From contig JAVTVX010000009.1 in NCBI GenBank assembly GCA_033439265.1, forward strand, positions 3,957,609 to 4,021,608: a stretch of 64,000 bases of DNA, given 5' to 3'. The stretch comes from Dillenia suffruticosa (Eukaryota > Streptophyta > Magnoliopsida > Dilleniales > Dilleniaceae). The notes beneath the pieces are model-generated. The model was not told the DNA's origin. It was given only the letters and a program-made list of their open reading frames with translations, and did not search any database. The translations under genes and the position numbers were made by a program. Below, in pieces: positions 49,441 through 61,880 of this stretch (position 1 is the first letter of the stretch; every line of letters begins with the position of its first letter).

Positions 49441-52400
49441 TGATTAAATTTATTTTAGAAAATATATTCAAACTTGAGTAATTTTAATTTATATAAAAAT
49501 TCGATATTTCAATTATATAAGGTTAGGTTTATGGGTGTACTCATTAAAAAAAAAAAAAAACCCAAAAACTATTATATATTGATAAAGAAACAAAAACTAA
49601 TATACATGATAGAATAAATCATTATTATTTGGTAATCATATTTGATTTAATTTAAATCAAATTGAATTATTAAAGGATAAAGCTTTTTTAATGTCTGATT
49701 TTTTCAATTAAACCAACATTTTATTTAAGTGGAATCCCTAACCACGAACCAACCTAGCGTTGGTCCTTTATATATCAAAAGCAATATTTTCAGCACTATA
49801 TTAGAATAGATTATTATTATTCAATAATTATATTATATTTGATTAAATTTGATTTAAATCGAATTAAATTATCAAATAACAAAACTTTTTCCATGTATGA
49901 TTTTTTTGTTGGTTGAACCAGGATTTTATTTAAGTGGGATCCATAATCGCATGCTAACCTGACGTTTGTCCTTTATATATTGAAAGCGGTATTTCAAGCA
50001 CTCAATTTATGGGAACATTTACATCAAATCTCGGGGTTGAAATAGATATTCTTTCATTTTCCATTGTCTTTTTACTTAAATATTTGTCCAATCTATTCAT
50101 ATGCTTTTCATGTGGCTGAAAAATATGAAACGATATGATATATCATATCCCTCGATTCACACTTGCTTAGAAGATGTTGTAGAGACAATTTATCTTGGAC
50201 TATAGAGACTATTACAGAGATAGAAGTTTAGACTATTACAGAGGTTAAAGTTCTTTTCATTAGTTGAAAACTCAATTAAACAATACTATATTTAATCTAA
50301 AAATATATTTAGATATACATTTTAATAATTTAAAAACTGAAAATCAAATTTTAGATGAGAAATTTCAAAGTTTAGAAAGATAGGCAATTTTTCAATAAGA
50401 TTGAGATGGTCATTTGTATATGTTCAGACCATTATTGTTCAATAATTATATTATATTTGATAAATTTGATTTAAATCGAATTAAATTATCAACGGACAAA
50501 ACTTTTTTCATGTATGATTTTTTGTTGGTTGAACCGGGATTCTATTTAAGTGGAATCCATAATCCCATGCCAAACGTTTGTCCTTTATATATTGAAAGCA
50601 ATGTTTCAAGCACTCAATTTATGAGAATACTTATGTCAAACCTCGGAGTTGAAATAGACATTCTTTCCTTTTCCATCGTCTTTTTCACTTAAATATTTGT
50701 CCAATCTATTCATATGCTTTTCACATGGTTGAAAAACATGAAACGATACGACATATCATATCCCTCGATTCCCAAGATACTATAGAGACAACTTACTTGG
50801 ACTATAGAGGCTATTACGGAGATAAGAAGTTTAGGCTATTAAAGAGGCTAAAGTTCTTTTTCATTAGTTGAAAACTCCGCTAAGATCCCCAAGAAAACAA
50901 TCTAGTGATCACAACTCTCTCCCCCAATCTGGTGATTCCAGATTCGAATTTTTATGTAACAAAAAAAAACTCCGCTAAACAATTTAAGTGTATATTGGGC
51001 ACTACATTTAATCTAAAAATATATTCATATACACATTTTATTATATAAGAATTGAAAATCAAATTTTAGATGAGAAATTTCAAAGTTTAGGAAGATAGGC
51101 AATTTTTCGGTAAGATTGAAATGGTCATTTGTATATGTTCAGACTATTATATCTCTTTGTGCGATTAAACTTTTTTAAATTCGAAAGTTGCATATTAAAG
51201 AAGGTATGTAGAATTACAAATTCAATATTTAAGATATTAAAAGCTCAAGGAGATGTTGGAAAAAAAATATGGGTGAATTTAGCTGGTTATTTGATTCTTC
51301 AGAACAGAAGCACCATCCACAAGTTATGTTTTTGGAGAGTTTTTGAATTTTCAACAAGGCTTATCACCCGGATAAATTCAAATCAGAAACATACATACAT
51401 ACATTGACAAGAGCAATTTGTAGAAAAATTGGAGTGAAGAAATCTCTAAAAAAGAAGTGTGCTGCTCCATAACTGCAAAATATTTTTCCTACACTTGTGT
51501 TCTTGTGTGTTGAGTTTTGTATTGAAATTTGTGAGATAATTTTGATGAGAGTTACATCTTACCACCGTTGGACAAAGACATTTTCATGCTGAGAAGATCA
51601 AAAGTCAACGGCTTGAGTTGTATTTTGTAACTTCTCAATATAATGGAAACTAACAAATTGTTAGATTCCGTCTTGCTAACTAAAAAAGTGAATGTAGAAA
51701 TAAGGTCAAACCACTATAAAATTAGAATTACTTCTCTATTCTTTGCTTTTATTTTTTTACTGCATACATTTAGAATGATCATAAGATTAATTAGAACCTA
51801 AGTGGAGTTAGTTAAAAAAAATTAAATCCAATAAAAAATAATGAATTCAAAACCCCTTCTTGATTGTCAATGGGACCGACAAATATAAATATAAAAAATG
51901 AATATTATCACTAATTGCTCCTTATACAAGTCAAAGATAATCAAAATAAATATTTTCACTAATTACTCCTAATAATGTATTTTAATCAAACGTTAGGGTT
52001 TTTCCGATGTTTATAAAATTTCGGGATTCGTGAAAATAAAGGAAAATTTTGAATTTTGGTAGCGTGATATTTTTAGTTCTCAAGGTCTTTGGCTACCTCA
52101 CAACAGTCATTGTGAGGTAACTGAGAGGATGGCGTACCCAATTAGTCTTAATAGGTGCCAAGAGTTTTGGGTACCACTCGTAGACCGACCCACTGATTGT
52201 ACATCGAGGCTCAGCAAAATGAAATTTCTTTTGTTTTGCACTCAAAAGCTAACCTAGTTAGTTGGTAGTTTGGGGATGTGGGAAGGTAGCTGTCCCTAAT
52301 TTTATGTGGTGGTTTATTTTTTAATCGTTATATTATTTGATTATTTCAATATGTATTTGTTTAATCGAAACAAGTTTGTAAATATAAAATAGTCTTATTA

Positions 52401-53037
52401 AATAGAATTCACAAATCTATCGGCTTTCAAAATAAATTAAAATTACATTCATTGTTTACTTAATTAATTTGGTTCATAAATATCAATAATATAATAAAAA
52501 CATACAATATAACAAATGATAAAACGGAATATAATGGTTTCTCATCTCTGGTATGTGTAAAGAAATCAACCATTTGTTTAGTTTTATCGAGATCTTCTTA
52601 ATTGGGAATGAAAAAAATTATATTGAGAGAATTCTTTTAAATTGGATCTAATAACACTTGAACTGAATTAGTCGAAATATGATTCTAAATATTTATTAGT
52701 TTACACTACAAAACTAAAGCCTCCCAAGTCATGTATACATATCACACACATGTATATATGTATGTTATTATATAAGGAGATTTTTAATTTATATATTAAG
52801 TGGTATTTATGTGTTTTGTTAATTATAATATATAATAAATTAAAAAGTTATTAATTTTCTAACCAAAATATTATTTAAATTTATTTTTTAAGTAAAAAGA
52901 GTGAAAACGGGCAATCAACCTCATCATAGATGCATTGACATGCTTCACGCTTCTTACAAAAAAAAAAATAAAAAAACAAAAACAAAAACAAAACAACATG
53001 CTTCTCGCTTATTGCTATAAATATAATTCGAATATTA
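49441..53037 (+). repeat. Array unit 2 (about 3.6 kb)
   Basis: Colinear with unit 1: the GGTTAGGTTTATGGGTG block near 49520, sub-repeats with a CTTTATATAT box (plus an extra third copy near 50431-50600), hairpin at 52093-52122, an unoccupied AAAAGCTAACCTAGT site near 52248, and a CA-repeat landmark near 52729-52750. The SINE relic at the end is missing. Confidence 0.75.
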
Positions 53038-56000
53038 TACAACGTTAAATTTTTTTGAGAAATATGTTCAAATTTGATAATTGTAAATTATATAATGATT
53101 CGACGAAAAGGTTAATTTACTTATATAATGTTAGGTTTATGGGTACACTCATTTGATCAAAAAACAAAAATCATAATTTTTTAATAAATGGTTGGTTTTC
53201 GATAATTATTTTGAAACCTAATTAAATCTAATTCAAAATGAATTGAATTTTTAAGAAATAAAACCATCTCAATACTTATTTTCTCCATAAACAAAACTTG
53301 AATTCGAGATTTTGTTTGAAAGATATCATTCAAAATTTTATTTAATAGCTATCGGTGTCTTATCTATCACCTAAACACCGTTAAACCTTTCTCAAGTGAA
53401 ATTGAAAGGAGGATTTCAAGTACTCAATTTATTGGACCATTTATTGTAATTTGTAATTTTATTTTATTATTATTTTAAAGTTGCCAATCTATTAAGTGGT
53501 GGTGGAAATTCATTTGCAAAACTCATAGGACTATTGTGTTACATATTCAAAGGTAACCAAAGTTCTGTTCAAATTTAATAATTGTGTTACATATTCAAAG
53601 CCGTATCTTTTAAATAATTTCTTTTGGAGAAAAACTAACAAATTTATAGAGAGAAATTAAATTTGGTTTTTTGATAAAGAGAAAAAAAAATTAAAATTGA
53701 TATACTTAGAGAGAGAAAATTTACAATAAATTTTTTTTGAGAGTGAACTAATATGTTTAGTTTAAAAAAAAATAAAAAACCAATGCATTTATGTAAGAAA
53801 ATAACAATTAAATTAAATTTTTTTTAGAGAAATAGCTAATGTGTTTAGATTAAAAGAATGAATCTAAAACAAAATTGATTTTTTATAAAAATAAATTTAA
53901 TTAAATGTATAGAGGAAAATGCTTAAATTATTTATTATATAGAGAGAAAACTAATGTGTTTAATTTAAACAATAGAAATATTTAAATTAAATTGTTTTTT
54001 TAGAGAGAAAAACTAATATGTTTTGTTTTAAAAAGAGAGAATTTATATTCATTCTATTTTTTAGAGAGAGAAAAACAAAATTAGAGATCAATAACCTATG
54101 CCTATAATTTTATATTAATATCAAACAGGAAAGAGAAAAATATTATCCTCCTATCTTTTTCATCCTATTTTCTTTTGACATTTTCTCTTTTAAGCTATAA
54201 TAAACACTAGCTAATTGTGGAAGCGATTCTCCTAAGCTATGGTACTTCCCAACTTCTAGGCCTTTGTTATAAATCATTATATATTAGTTATTGCCTCCCC
54301 ACAACCATTGCCGATGTTTTGCTCTTCAACGTCAGTAATCATACCAACTTTTGAAAGAGCAAATGTTGAGAAAGGATGAAAACTTTCCTAACACTTGCGT
54401 CATATGTTGAGAAAAGAGGGAGGTTTTTTTTTATATGTTTAAGCATGAAACATGTTGGCAATACTCCATTTTTTACGACGTTTTTCCATATAAAAATGTT
54501 AGGAAAAGTTCCTGTTTTGTTTGATATTTTTTAATCAAACATTAGGGTTTTTTGACGACATTTTCCTTGATGTTTTCTCTAACATTGTTTTTTCTGTTAT
54601 CCAATCGTTTACTAATGTTTATAAAGTTTTAGGATTCATAAAAATAAAGGAAAATTTTGAATTTTTGTAGTGTGAAATCTTTAGTTCTCAAGGTCTTTTT
54701 GGCTACCTCACAAAAGTCATTGTGAGGTAACTAAGAGGCGTTTATGGCGTACCCAGCTAGTTTTAATAGGTACCAAGAGTTTTAGGTACTACCCGCAGAC
54801 TGACCCATTGATTATCCATGGAGGCTGAGCAGAAGGAAATTTCTTTTGTTTTGCACTCAAAAGCTAACCCAGTTGGTATTTTGGGGACGTGAGGAGGTAG
54901 TTGTCCCCAATTTTATATGGTGGTTAGATGAGATATCCTCCATCCCCAAGGATTTGATGCATTTTCTCTATTGAAAGTGATGAAATTAATTAATGAAGGT
55001 TTCCATTTATCGACTAACAGTTAAATTAATGAACTGAGATTATAAATTTCTTAATTATCTTCTGGATTCAAAAATTAGAAATAAAAAAAATTATATCAAA
55101 AGAGCCGTCTTCTAATAAAACTCTCATAAAAATTTAAACAGAATTAACCGAAATAAGATTACATATATTAATTATGAAAGAAAAAATAATCCTCTTTCCT
55201 ATTTCAATATCTGTGGCAAGCTTGGTACGTTAAAGTTTATTAATTGATCGATATATTATTCGATTATATAAATTAATAAATTATTAATTTTATTGAGGCA
55301 TTTTTTATTTTCTATAATGAAATTATATAGAATTACCTATTTACATAATTACAAAGTATCAATATTTTTGTATTTATTTAACGAAAACAAGTTTATAAAT
55401 ATAAAATAGTCTTATTAAATAGAATTCATAGACGTTATAACAAACCAAAATAGCGTTGAAATATATATTTAATTAATATACTTCATAAATATCAATAATA
55501 TAATAAAAATATGCAATTTAACAAATGAAAAAATGAAAACATAATGGCGTCTTACAATGGCCTCTCCTAAGTCATGTATATATATATATCACACACACAC
55601 ACACACACACACCTATGTATATTATTATATAAGAAGACTTTAAATTTATAAATTGAGTGGTATCTACGTTTATTTTTTAATTCTAATATGTAATAAATTA
55701 AAAAAGTTGTTAATTTACTTACCAAAATATTATTTAAATTTATTTTTAAGTAAAAAGAGTGAAAAGAGCCTCATCATAGATGCATTGACCTGTTCCACGC
55801 TTATTGCTAAGAGGGTGAGTTTATTGTTGCGCAATTAAGATATTCGAATTCTTATATCCATCTACATTTTGTATACAATCCTATTATCTAGTTGGTCGTG
55901 AATATCGGTTTCTTTTAAATAAAATTTTGAATTCAAATTTTATGTATGAAAAAAAAGTATTTAGAGAGTTTTATCTTTTAAAAGATCAATTTGATTCAAA

Positions 56001-56094
56001 TCGGATTTAATCATAATCAATATGATTATTGAATATCGATAATTTATATAAAAAAATTAACCACAAATAGATATGGTTCGAAAATTATACATGT
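53038..56094 (+). repeat. Array unit 3 (about 3.1 kb, middle partly replaced)
   Basis: It has the GTTAGGTTTATGGG block at about 53130, hairpin at 54701-54732, an unoccupied CAAAAGCTAACCCAGTTGG site near 54865, the CA repeat at 55571-55612 and a SINE relic at 55872-56056. The stretch from about 53160 to 54540 is mostly unlike the other units. Confidence 0.7.
55872..56056 (+). mobile_element. SINE relic at the end of array unit 3
   Basis: Homologous to the relic at 49222-49417, with the same box A and box B-like blocks and additional substitutions. Confidence 0.5.
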
Positions 56095-58855
56095 GATTAA
56101 ATTTATTTTAGAAAATATATTCAAACTTGAGTAATTTTAATTTATATAAAAATTCGATATTTCAATTATATAAGGTAAGGCTTATGGGTGTACTCATTAA
56201 AAAAAAACCCAAAAACTATTATATATTGATAAAGAAACAAAAACTAAATATACCTATTAGGATAAATTATTATTATTCAATAATCATATTAGATCGGATT
56301 AAATTTAATTTAAATCAAATTAAATTATTAAAGGATAAAACTTTTTAATTTCTGATTTTTTCAATTGAACCAACATTTTATTTAAGTGGAATCCCTAACC
56401 ACATACCAACTAGGCATTGGTCATTTATATATCGAAAGCAATATTTTCAGCACTATATTAGAATAAATTATTATTGTTCAATAATTATATTATATTTGAT
56501 TAAATTTGATTTAAATCGAATTAAATTATCAAAGGATAAAACTTTTTTCATGTATGATTTTTTTGTTGGTTGAACCAGGATTTTATTTAAGTGGAATCCA
56601 TAATCTCATGCCAACATGACGTATTGAAAGCAGTATTTCAAACACTCAATTTATGGAAACATTCACGTCAAACCTCGAAGTTGAAATAGATATTCTTTCC
56701 TTTTCCATTGTCTTTTCACTTAAATATTTGTACATTCTATTCATCTGCTTTTCATGTAACTGAAAAACATGGAACGATACGACATATCGTATCCCTAGAT
56801 TCACACTTGCTTAGAAGATGCTATAGAGACAACTTATCTTGAACTATAGAAACTATTACAGAGATAGAAGTTCAGATTGTTACAGAGGCTAAAGTTCTTT
56901 TCATTAGTTGAAAACTCATCTAAATAATTAAAGTGTAAATTGGATACTATACTTAATCTAAAAATATATTCAGATACACATTTTAATAATTTAAGAACTA
57001 AAAATCAAATTTTAGATGCGAAATTTCAAAGTTCAGGAAAATAGACAATTTTTCAATAAGATTGAGATGATCATTTGTATATATTCAGACCATTAAATCT
57101 GTTTGTGTGATTAAACTTTTTTAAATTCGAAAGTTGTATATAACAGAATGTGTGTAGAGTTACAAATTTAATATTTAAGGCATTAAAAGCTCAAGGATAA
57201 GTGAAAGCAAAATATGGGTGAATTTAGCTTGTTATTTGATGTTTTAGAATAGAGAAGCACCATCCAGAAGTTTTGTTTTTGGAGAGTTTTTGAATTTCAG
57301 CGGGGCTTATCATATTGATAAATTCATATCAGTTTATATGGACATCAAGAAGGATGTTTAAACTTCAAATTTGTATTTTTGTAGTTGATATATTTCAAGA
57401 TATCAAGCAGAAGTTCAGCACTTAAAAATTAGGATATCTCTCTGGAAAGTTACTGTTCCTTGGCCGGTAACTTTGTACCGTAGGTTTTGAAAACTAAAAA
57501 TTCATGTTAAAAAGGGGATACGTACATCAGAAAAATTCATACATTGACAAGAACAATTTGTAGAAAAATTAGAGTGAAAAAATTCTGAAAAAGAAGTGTG
57601 CTGCTCTACCACATGTAAAATATTTTTCCTACACTTGTGTTCTTGTATGTTGAGTTTTGTATTAAAATTTATGAGATAATTTATGTGAGAGTTGATATCT
57701 TACCACTGCTGGATAGAGGCATTTTCATGCTGAGAAATGTCTTGCTCACTAAGAGAGTGGAGGGAGAAATAAGATCGAGCCATTATAAAATTAGGCTTAC
57801 TTCTCTATTCTTTATTTTTATTTTCTATAGCATACATTTAGAATGATCATAAAATTAATTAAAATCTAAGCGGAGAAAAATGAAAACCAACCAAAAACAA
57901 TAAATTCAAATTCCTTTCTTAGTTGTTGATGGGACCAACAAATATAAATATAGAAAATGATTACTATCACTAATTACTCCTGATACGAGTAAAAGGTAAT
58001 CCAAATAAATTGGCTACCTCACAAAAGTCATTATGAGGTAACTGAGAGGATGGCGTACCCAATCAGTCTTTTGTTTTGCACATAGACTAACCCATTGATT
58101 GTACATCGAGGCTGAGCAAAAGGAAATTTTTTTTGTTCTGCACTCAAAAGCTAACCTAGTTGGTATTTTGGGGACGTGGGGAAGTAGCGTCCCCTAATTT
58201 TATGTGGTGGTTAGATGAGATATCACTCCATCCCCAAGGATTTGACGCATTTTCTCTATTGAAAGTGATGAAAGACTGTATGTTGTATAATGAATGAAGG
58301 TTTCCCTTTATCGACGAATAGTTAAATCAATGAAATAAGGTGACGTATATATTAATTATCTCTTAAATTTAAAAATTAGAAATAAAAAAAATTATATTAA
58401 GAGAACTGTTTTCTAATAAAATTTCCGTAAATACTCTAACAGAATTAATCGAAATATAATTTCAGATATCAATCATAAAAGAAAAAATTATCCTCTTTCC
58501 TATTTCAATATCTATGGCAAGCTTGGTAAGGTAATGTTTATTTATTGATTGATATATTATTCAATTATATAAATTAATAAATTATTAATTTTATCGAGTC
58601 ATTTTTTATTTTTTATGTATTTATTTAACTAAAACAAGTTTATAAATGTAAAATAGTCTTATTGCTAGAATTCATAAACGTTAGAACAAACCAAAATAGC
58701 GTTAAATACATATTTAATTAATATTCTTCATAAATATCAATAATATAATAAAAACATGCAATTTAACAAATGAAAAAATGAAAACATAATGGCGTCTTAC
58801 AATGGCCTCTCCAAAGTCATGTATATATATATATCACACACACACATATGTATAA
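56095..58855 (+). repeat. Array unit 4 (about 2.8 kb)
   Basis: It has the GGTAAGGCTTATGGG block near 56173, both sub-repeats, the hairpin at 58013-58042, an unoccupied AAAGCTAACCTAGT site near 58147 and the CA repeat at 58817-58849. It then joins unit 5 directly, so the GTAAAAAGAGTG block and SINE relic are deleted. Confidence 0.75.
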
Positions 58856-59724
58856 AAATTTGATATTTCCATTATATAAGGTTAGGTTTATGGGTGTACT
58901 CATTAAAAAAAACCTAAAAACTATTATATATCGATAAGAAAACAAAAACTGTTATACATATTAGAAAAAATTATTATTATTTAATAATCATATTAGATCT
59001 GATTAAATTTAATTTAAATTGAATTAAAATATTAAAAGATAAAACTTTTTTAACATTTGATTTGTTTGATCGAACCAATATTTTATTTAAGTGAAAACCC
59101 TAATCGCGTATCAACTTGGCGTTTGTCCTTTATATATTGAAAGCAATATTTTCAGCACTATATTAGAATAAATTATTATTATTTAATGATTATATTATAT
59201 TTGATTAAATTTAATTTAAATCGAATTTAAAATTTTATTACCGTATGAATCGAGATTTTATTTAAATGAAATCCATAATCTCGTGCTAACCTGACGTTCG
59301 TCCTTCATATATTGAATGCAGGAATTTCAAGCACTCAATTTATGGGACCATTTATGTTAAACCTCGGAGTTAAAATAGATCATCTTTCCTTTTCCAATGT
59401 CTTTTCACTTAAATATTTGTCCAATCTATTCATTTGCTTTTCCTGTGGCTGAAAAACATGGATCGATATGACACATCCTATCCCTCGCTTCACACTTGCT
59501 TAGACATCTTTTTTTGAATTTATGAATTCAGATATTCTTCTTTGATTCCAAAATGAAGTGAAATGTGAAATTTCTTTGTGAATAAATATGGTTTTTAGAA
59601 TTAAAAATAAAAAATAAAATTTAGTTCAATTTTCATACTTAAGATAATAAAAAAATAAAATTTAATTTTAAATATTAGTATTTACTAAATTATTTTTTAT
59701 AATTCAAATTAAAAATGAATTCTT

Positions 59725-59930
59725 TTTTTTTTTTTTTTACGATGACTAGGCCACCAATTCAGTATTCAGGGTTTCGCCCTGACTAATCTGAGTCGACCAC
59801 TTACATGGCTCGATTGAGGGGGCAGATCTCTCAGTATTGATTTTTTCATTCTCATAAGGGATCGAACTCCCGATCATAATTAAGAGACGTCAGTTTCCGA
59901 ATCAATTGAGTTACGATTCAATAAAAAGAG
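59725..59930 (-). mobile_element. tRNA-derived SINE (minus) in array unit 5
   Basis: Read on the minus strand it has a box A-like block (TAACTCAATTGATTCGG), a perfect box B (GGGAGTTCGATCCC), a body containing GGGCGAAACCCTGAAT, and a pure A tail (the T run at about 59720-59738 on the plus strand). Unit 6 lacks it, although there about 350 bases are missing altogether, so it is not a clean empty site. Confidence 0.8.
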
Positions 59931-60536
59931 AGGAAAACATATTTGTTGTTTGTGTGTGTAAACACAAGACTATGACAGACATATATCTAATTCCCATATA
60001 TGCAAGTAGATTTTTACTCTTCATGCATATCTCTATGATTGCTTATTGCTATGCATATCTATAGATCCATGTAAAGTGTATAAAATCAATTTTCAAACTT
60101 AATTTATTTGAATTATTCTCAATTAAAAGTGAAAAAAAAAAGATAATTTAGTAATAACTTATGATGCCTCAATGGCGTGCTTCTTAACTCTTATGAATCA
60201 GTATTCCATGCATATTTCAAGATTTTTTTTTTTGCTTGATGAAGCGCTATTCTATAATCAATTTATTGGTTTCTATTATTATACAAGAAGACTTTTAATT
60301 TATATATCGAGTGGTATCTATGTTTTTTATTAATTGTAATATGTAATAAATTGAAAAAGTTGTTAATTTTTCGATCAAAATATTATTTAAATTTATTTTT
60401 AAGTAAAAAGAGTGGAAAGAGCCTCATTATAGATGCATTGACTTGCTCCTCGCTTATTGCTAACAGGGTGAGTTTATTGTTGCGCAATTAAGATATTTAA
60501 ATTCTTATATCCATTTACATTTTGTGTTTACAACCC

Positions 60537-60711
60537 CATTATCCGGTTGGTGATGAATATCGATTTTTTTTAAATAAAATTTCAAATTTAAATTTTATGT
60601 ACAAAAAAATATTTAGAGAGTTTTATTTTTTAAGAGATCAATTTAACTTGAAGCGGATTTAATTACACTTGACGTGGTTATCGAATATCAATAATTTATA
60701 CAAAAATAATT
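60537..60711 (+). mobile_element. SINE relic at the end of array unit 5
   Basis: Third copy of the relic also seen at 49222 and 55872. Confidence 0.5.
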
Positions 60712-60748
60712 AACCACAAATAGATATGGTCTAAAAATTATACATATG

Positions 60749-61880
60749 ATTAAATTTATTTTAGGAAATATATTCTGAGTAATTTTAATTTATATAATAA
60801 TTTGATAAAAAGGTTATTTCAATTATATATCATTAGGTTTATAGGTGTACTCATTAAAAAAAACCCAAAAACTATTATATATAACAAAAACTATTATATG
60901 TATTATGGTAAATCATTCTTAATCAATAATTATATTATATTTTAATTTAAATCGAATTGAATTATTAAAGAATAAAACTTTTTTACCGTTTGATTTTTTC
61001 AATCGAATCAAGATTTTATTTAAGTGGAATTCTTAACTGCGTACCAATCTGGTGTTTGTCCTTTATATAATGAAAGTAATATTTTTAATATTATATTAAA
61101 ATAAATTATTATTATTTGATAATTATATTATATTTAATTAAATTTGATTTACATCGAATTAAATCATGAAAGGGATAAAATTTTGTTGGCGCATGATTTT
61201 GTTTATACGTTGAATCCAGATTTTATTTAAATGGAGTCCGTAATCGCGTGCCAACGTGACGTTTGTACTTTATATATTGAAAGCAGTATTTCAAGCACTC
61301 AATTTATGGGACCATTTATTAAACCTCGGAGTTGAAAAAGATGATCTTTCCTTTTCCAATGTCTTTTCATTTAAATATTTGTCCAATCAATTCATCTGTT
61401 TTTTCATGTGACAGAAAAATAGGGATCGATATGACACATCGTATCCCTTGATTAACACTTGCTTTTGATATCCGTTTTTTGAATTTTATGAATTCAGATA
61501 TTCTTCGTTGATTCCTAAATGAAGTGAATTGTGAAATTTATTTGTGAATAAATATAGTATTTAGAATTAAAAATAAAAAATAAAATTTAGTTGAATTTTC
61601 AAACTTAAGATAATAAAAAAATAAAATTTAATTTTTACACTTCATGCATATCTCTATGATTGCTTATTGCTTTGCATATCTATAGATCCATGTAAAGCGT
61701 ATAAAATCATTTTTCAAACATGATTTATTTGAATTATTCTCAATTAAAAATAAAAAAAATACATAATTTAGTAATAACTTATGATGCCTCAATGGCATCC
61801 TTCTTAATTCTTATGAATCAGTATTCCATGCATATTTCAAGATTTTTTTTTGTTTAATCGATCGTTATTCGATAATTAAT
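60749..61880 (+). repeat. Array unit 6 (about 1.1 kb, partial)
   Basis: Repeats the start of unit 5 (CATTAGGTTTATAGGTGTAC near 60832) and its tail (TCATGCATATCTCTATGATTGC at about 61644, homologous to about 60020), but is about 350 bases shorter around the SINE position. The array ends here. Confidence 0.65.

Larger units (their letters stand above)
58856..60748 (+). repeat. Array unit 5 (about 1.9 kb, internally deleted)
   Basis: Starts with the GGTTAGGTTTATGGGTG block near 58880, keeps both sub-repeats, then runs into a different tail (59510-60290) that includes a minus-strand SINE. It ends with the GTAAAAAGAGTGGAAAGAGCC block at 60402 and a SINE relic at 60537-60711. The hairpin and CA repeat are absent. 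Confidence 0.7.

Noticed and set aside
46166-50692. Open frames starting with MESIIACQ-like text as real small genes
   Set aside because: The matching region in unit 2 shifts frame and stops early, so it shows no coding constraint.
47079-57846. Recurring peptide text (for example EFCIEIYEI and VDILPLLD) in array units 1, 2 and 4 as a conserved protein
   Set aside because: Frames differ between units and indels break them; the similarity is DNA-level duplication, not a kept reading frame.
45655-61880. Array as a CRISPR or simple satellite
   Set aside because: Units are kilobases long, diverged and internally structured; this is plant nuclear DNA with no short direct repeats and unique spacers.
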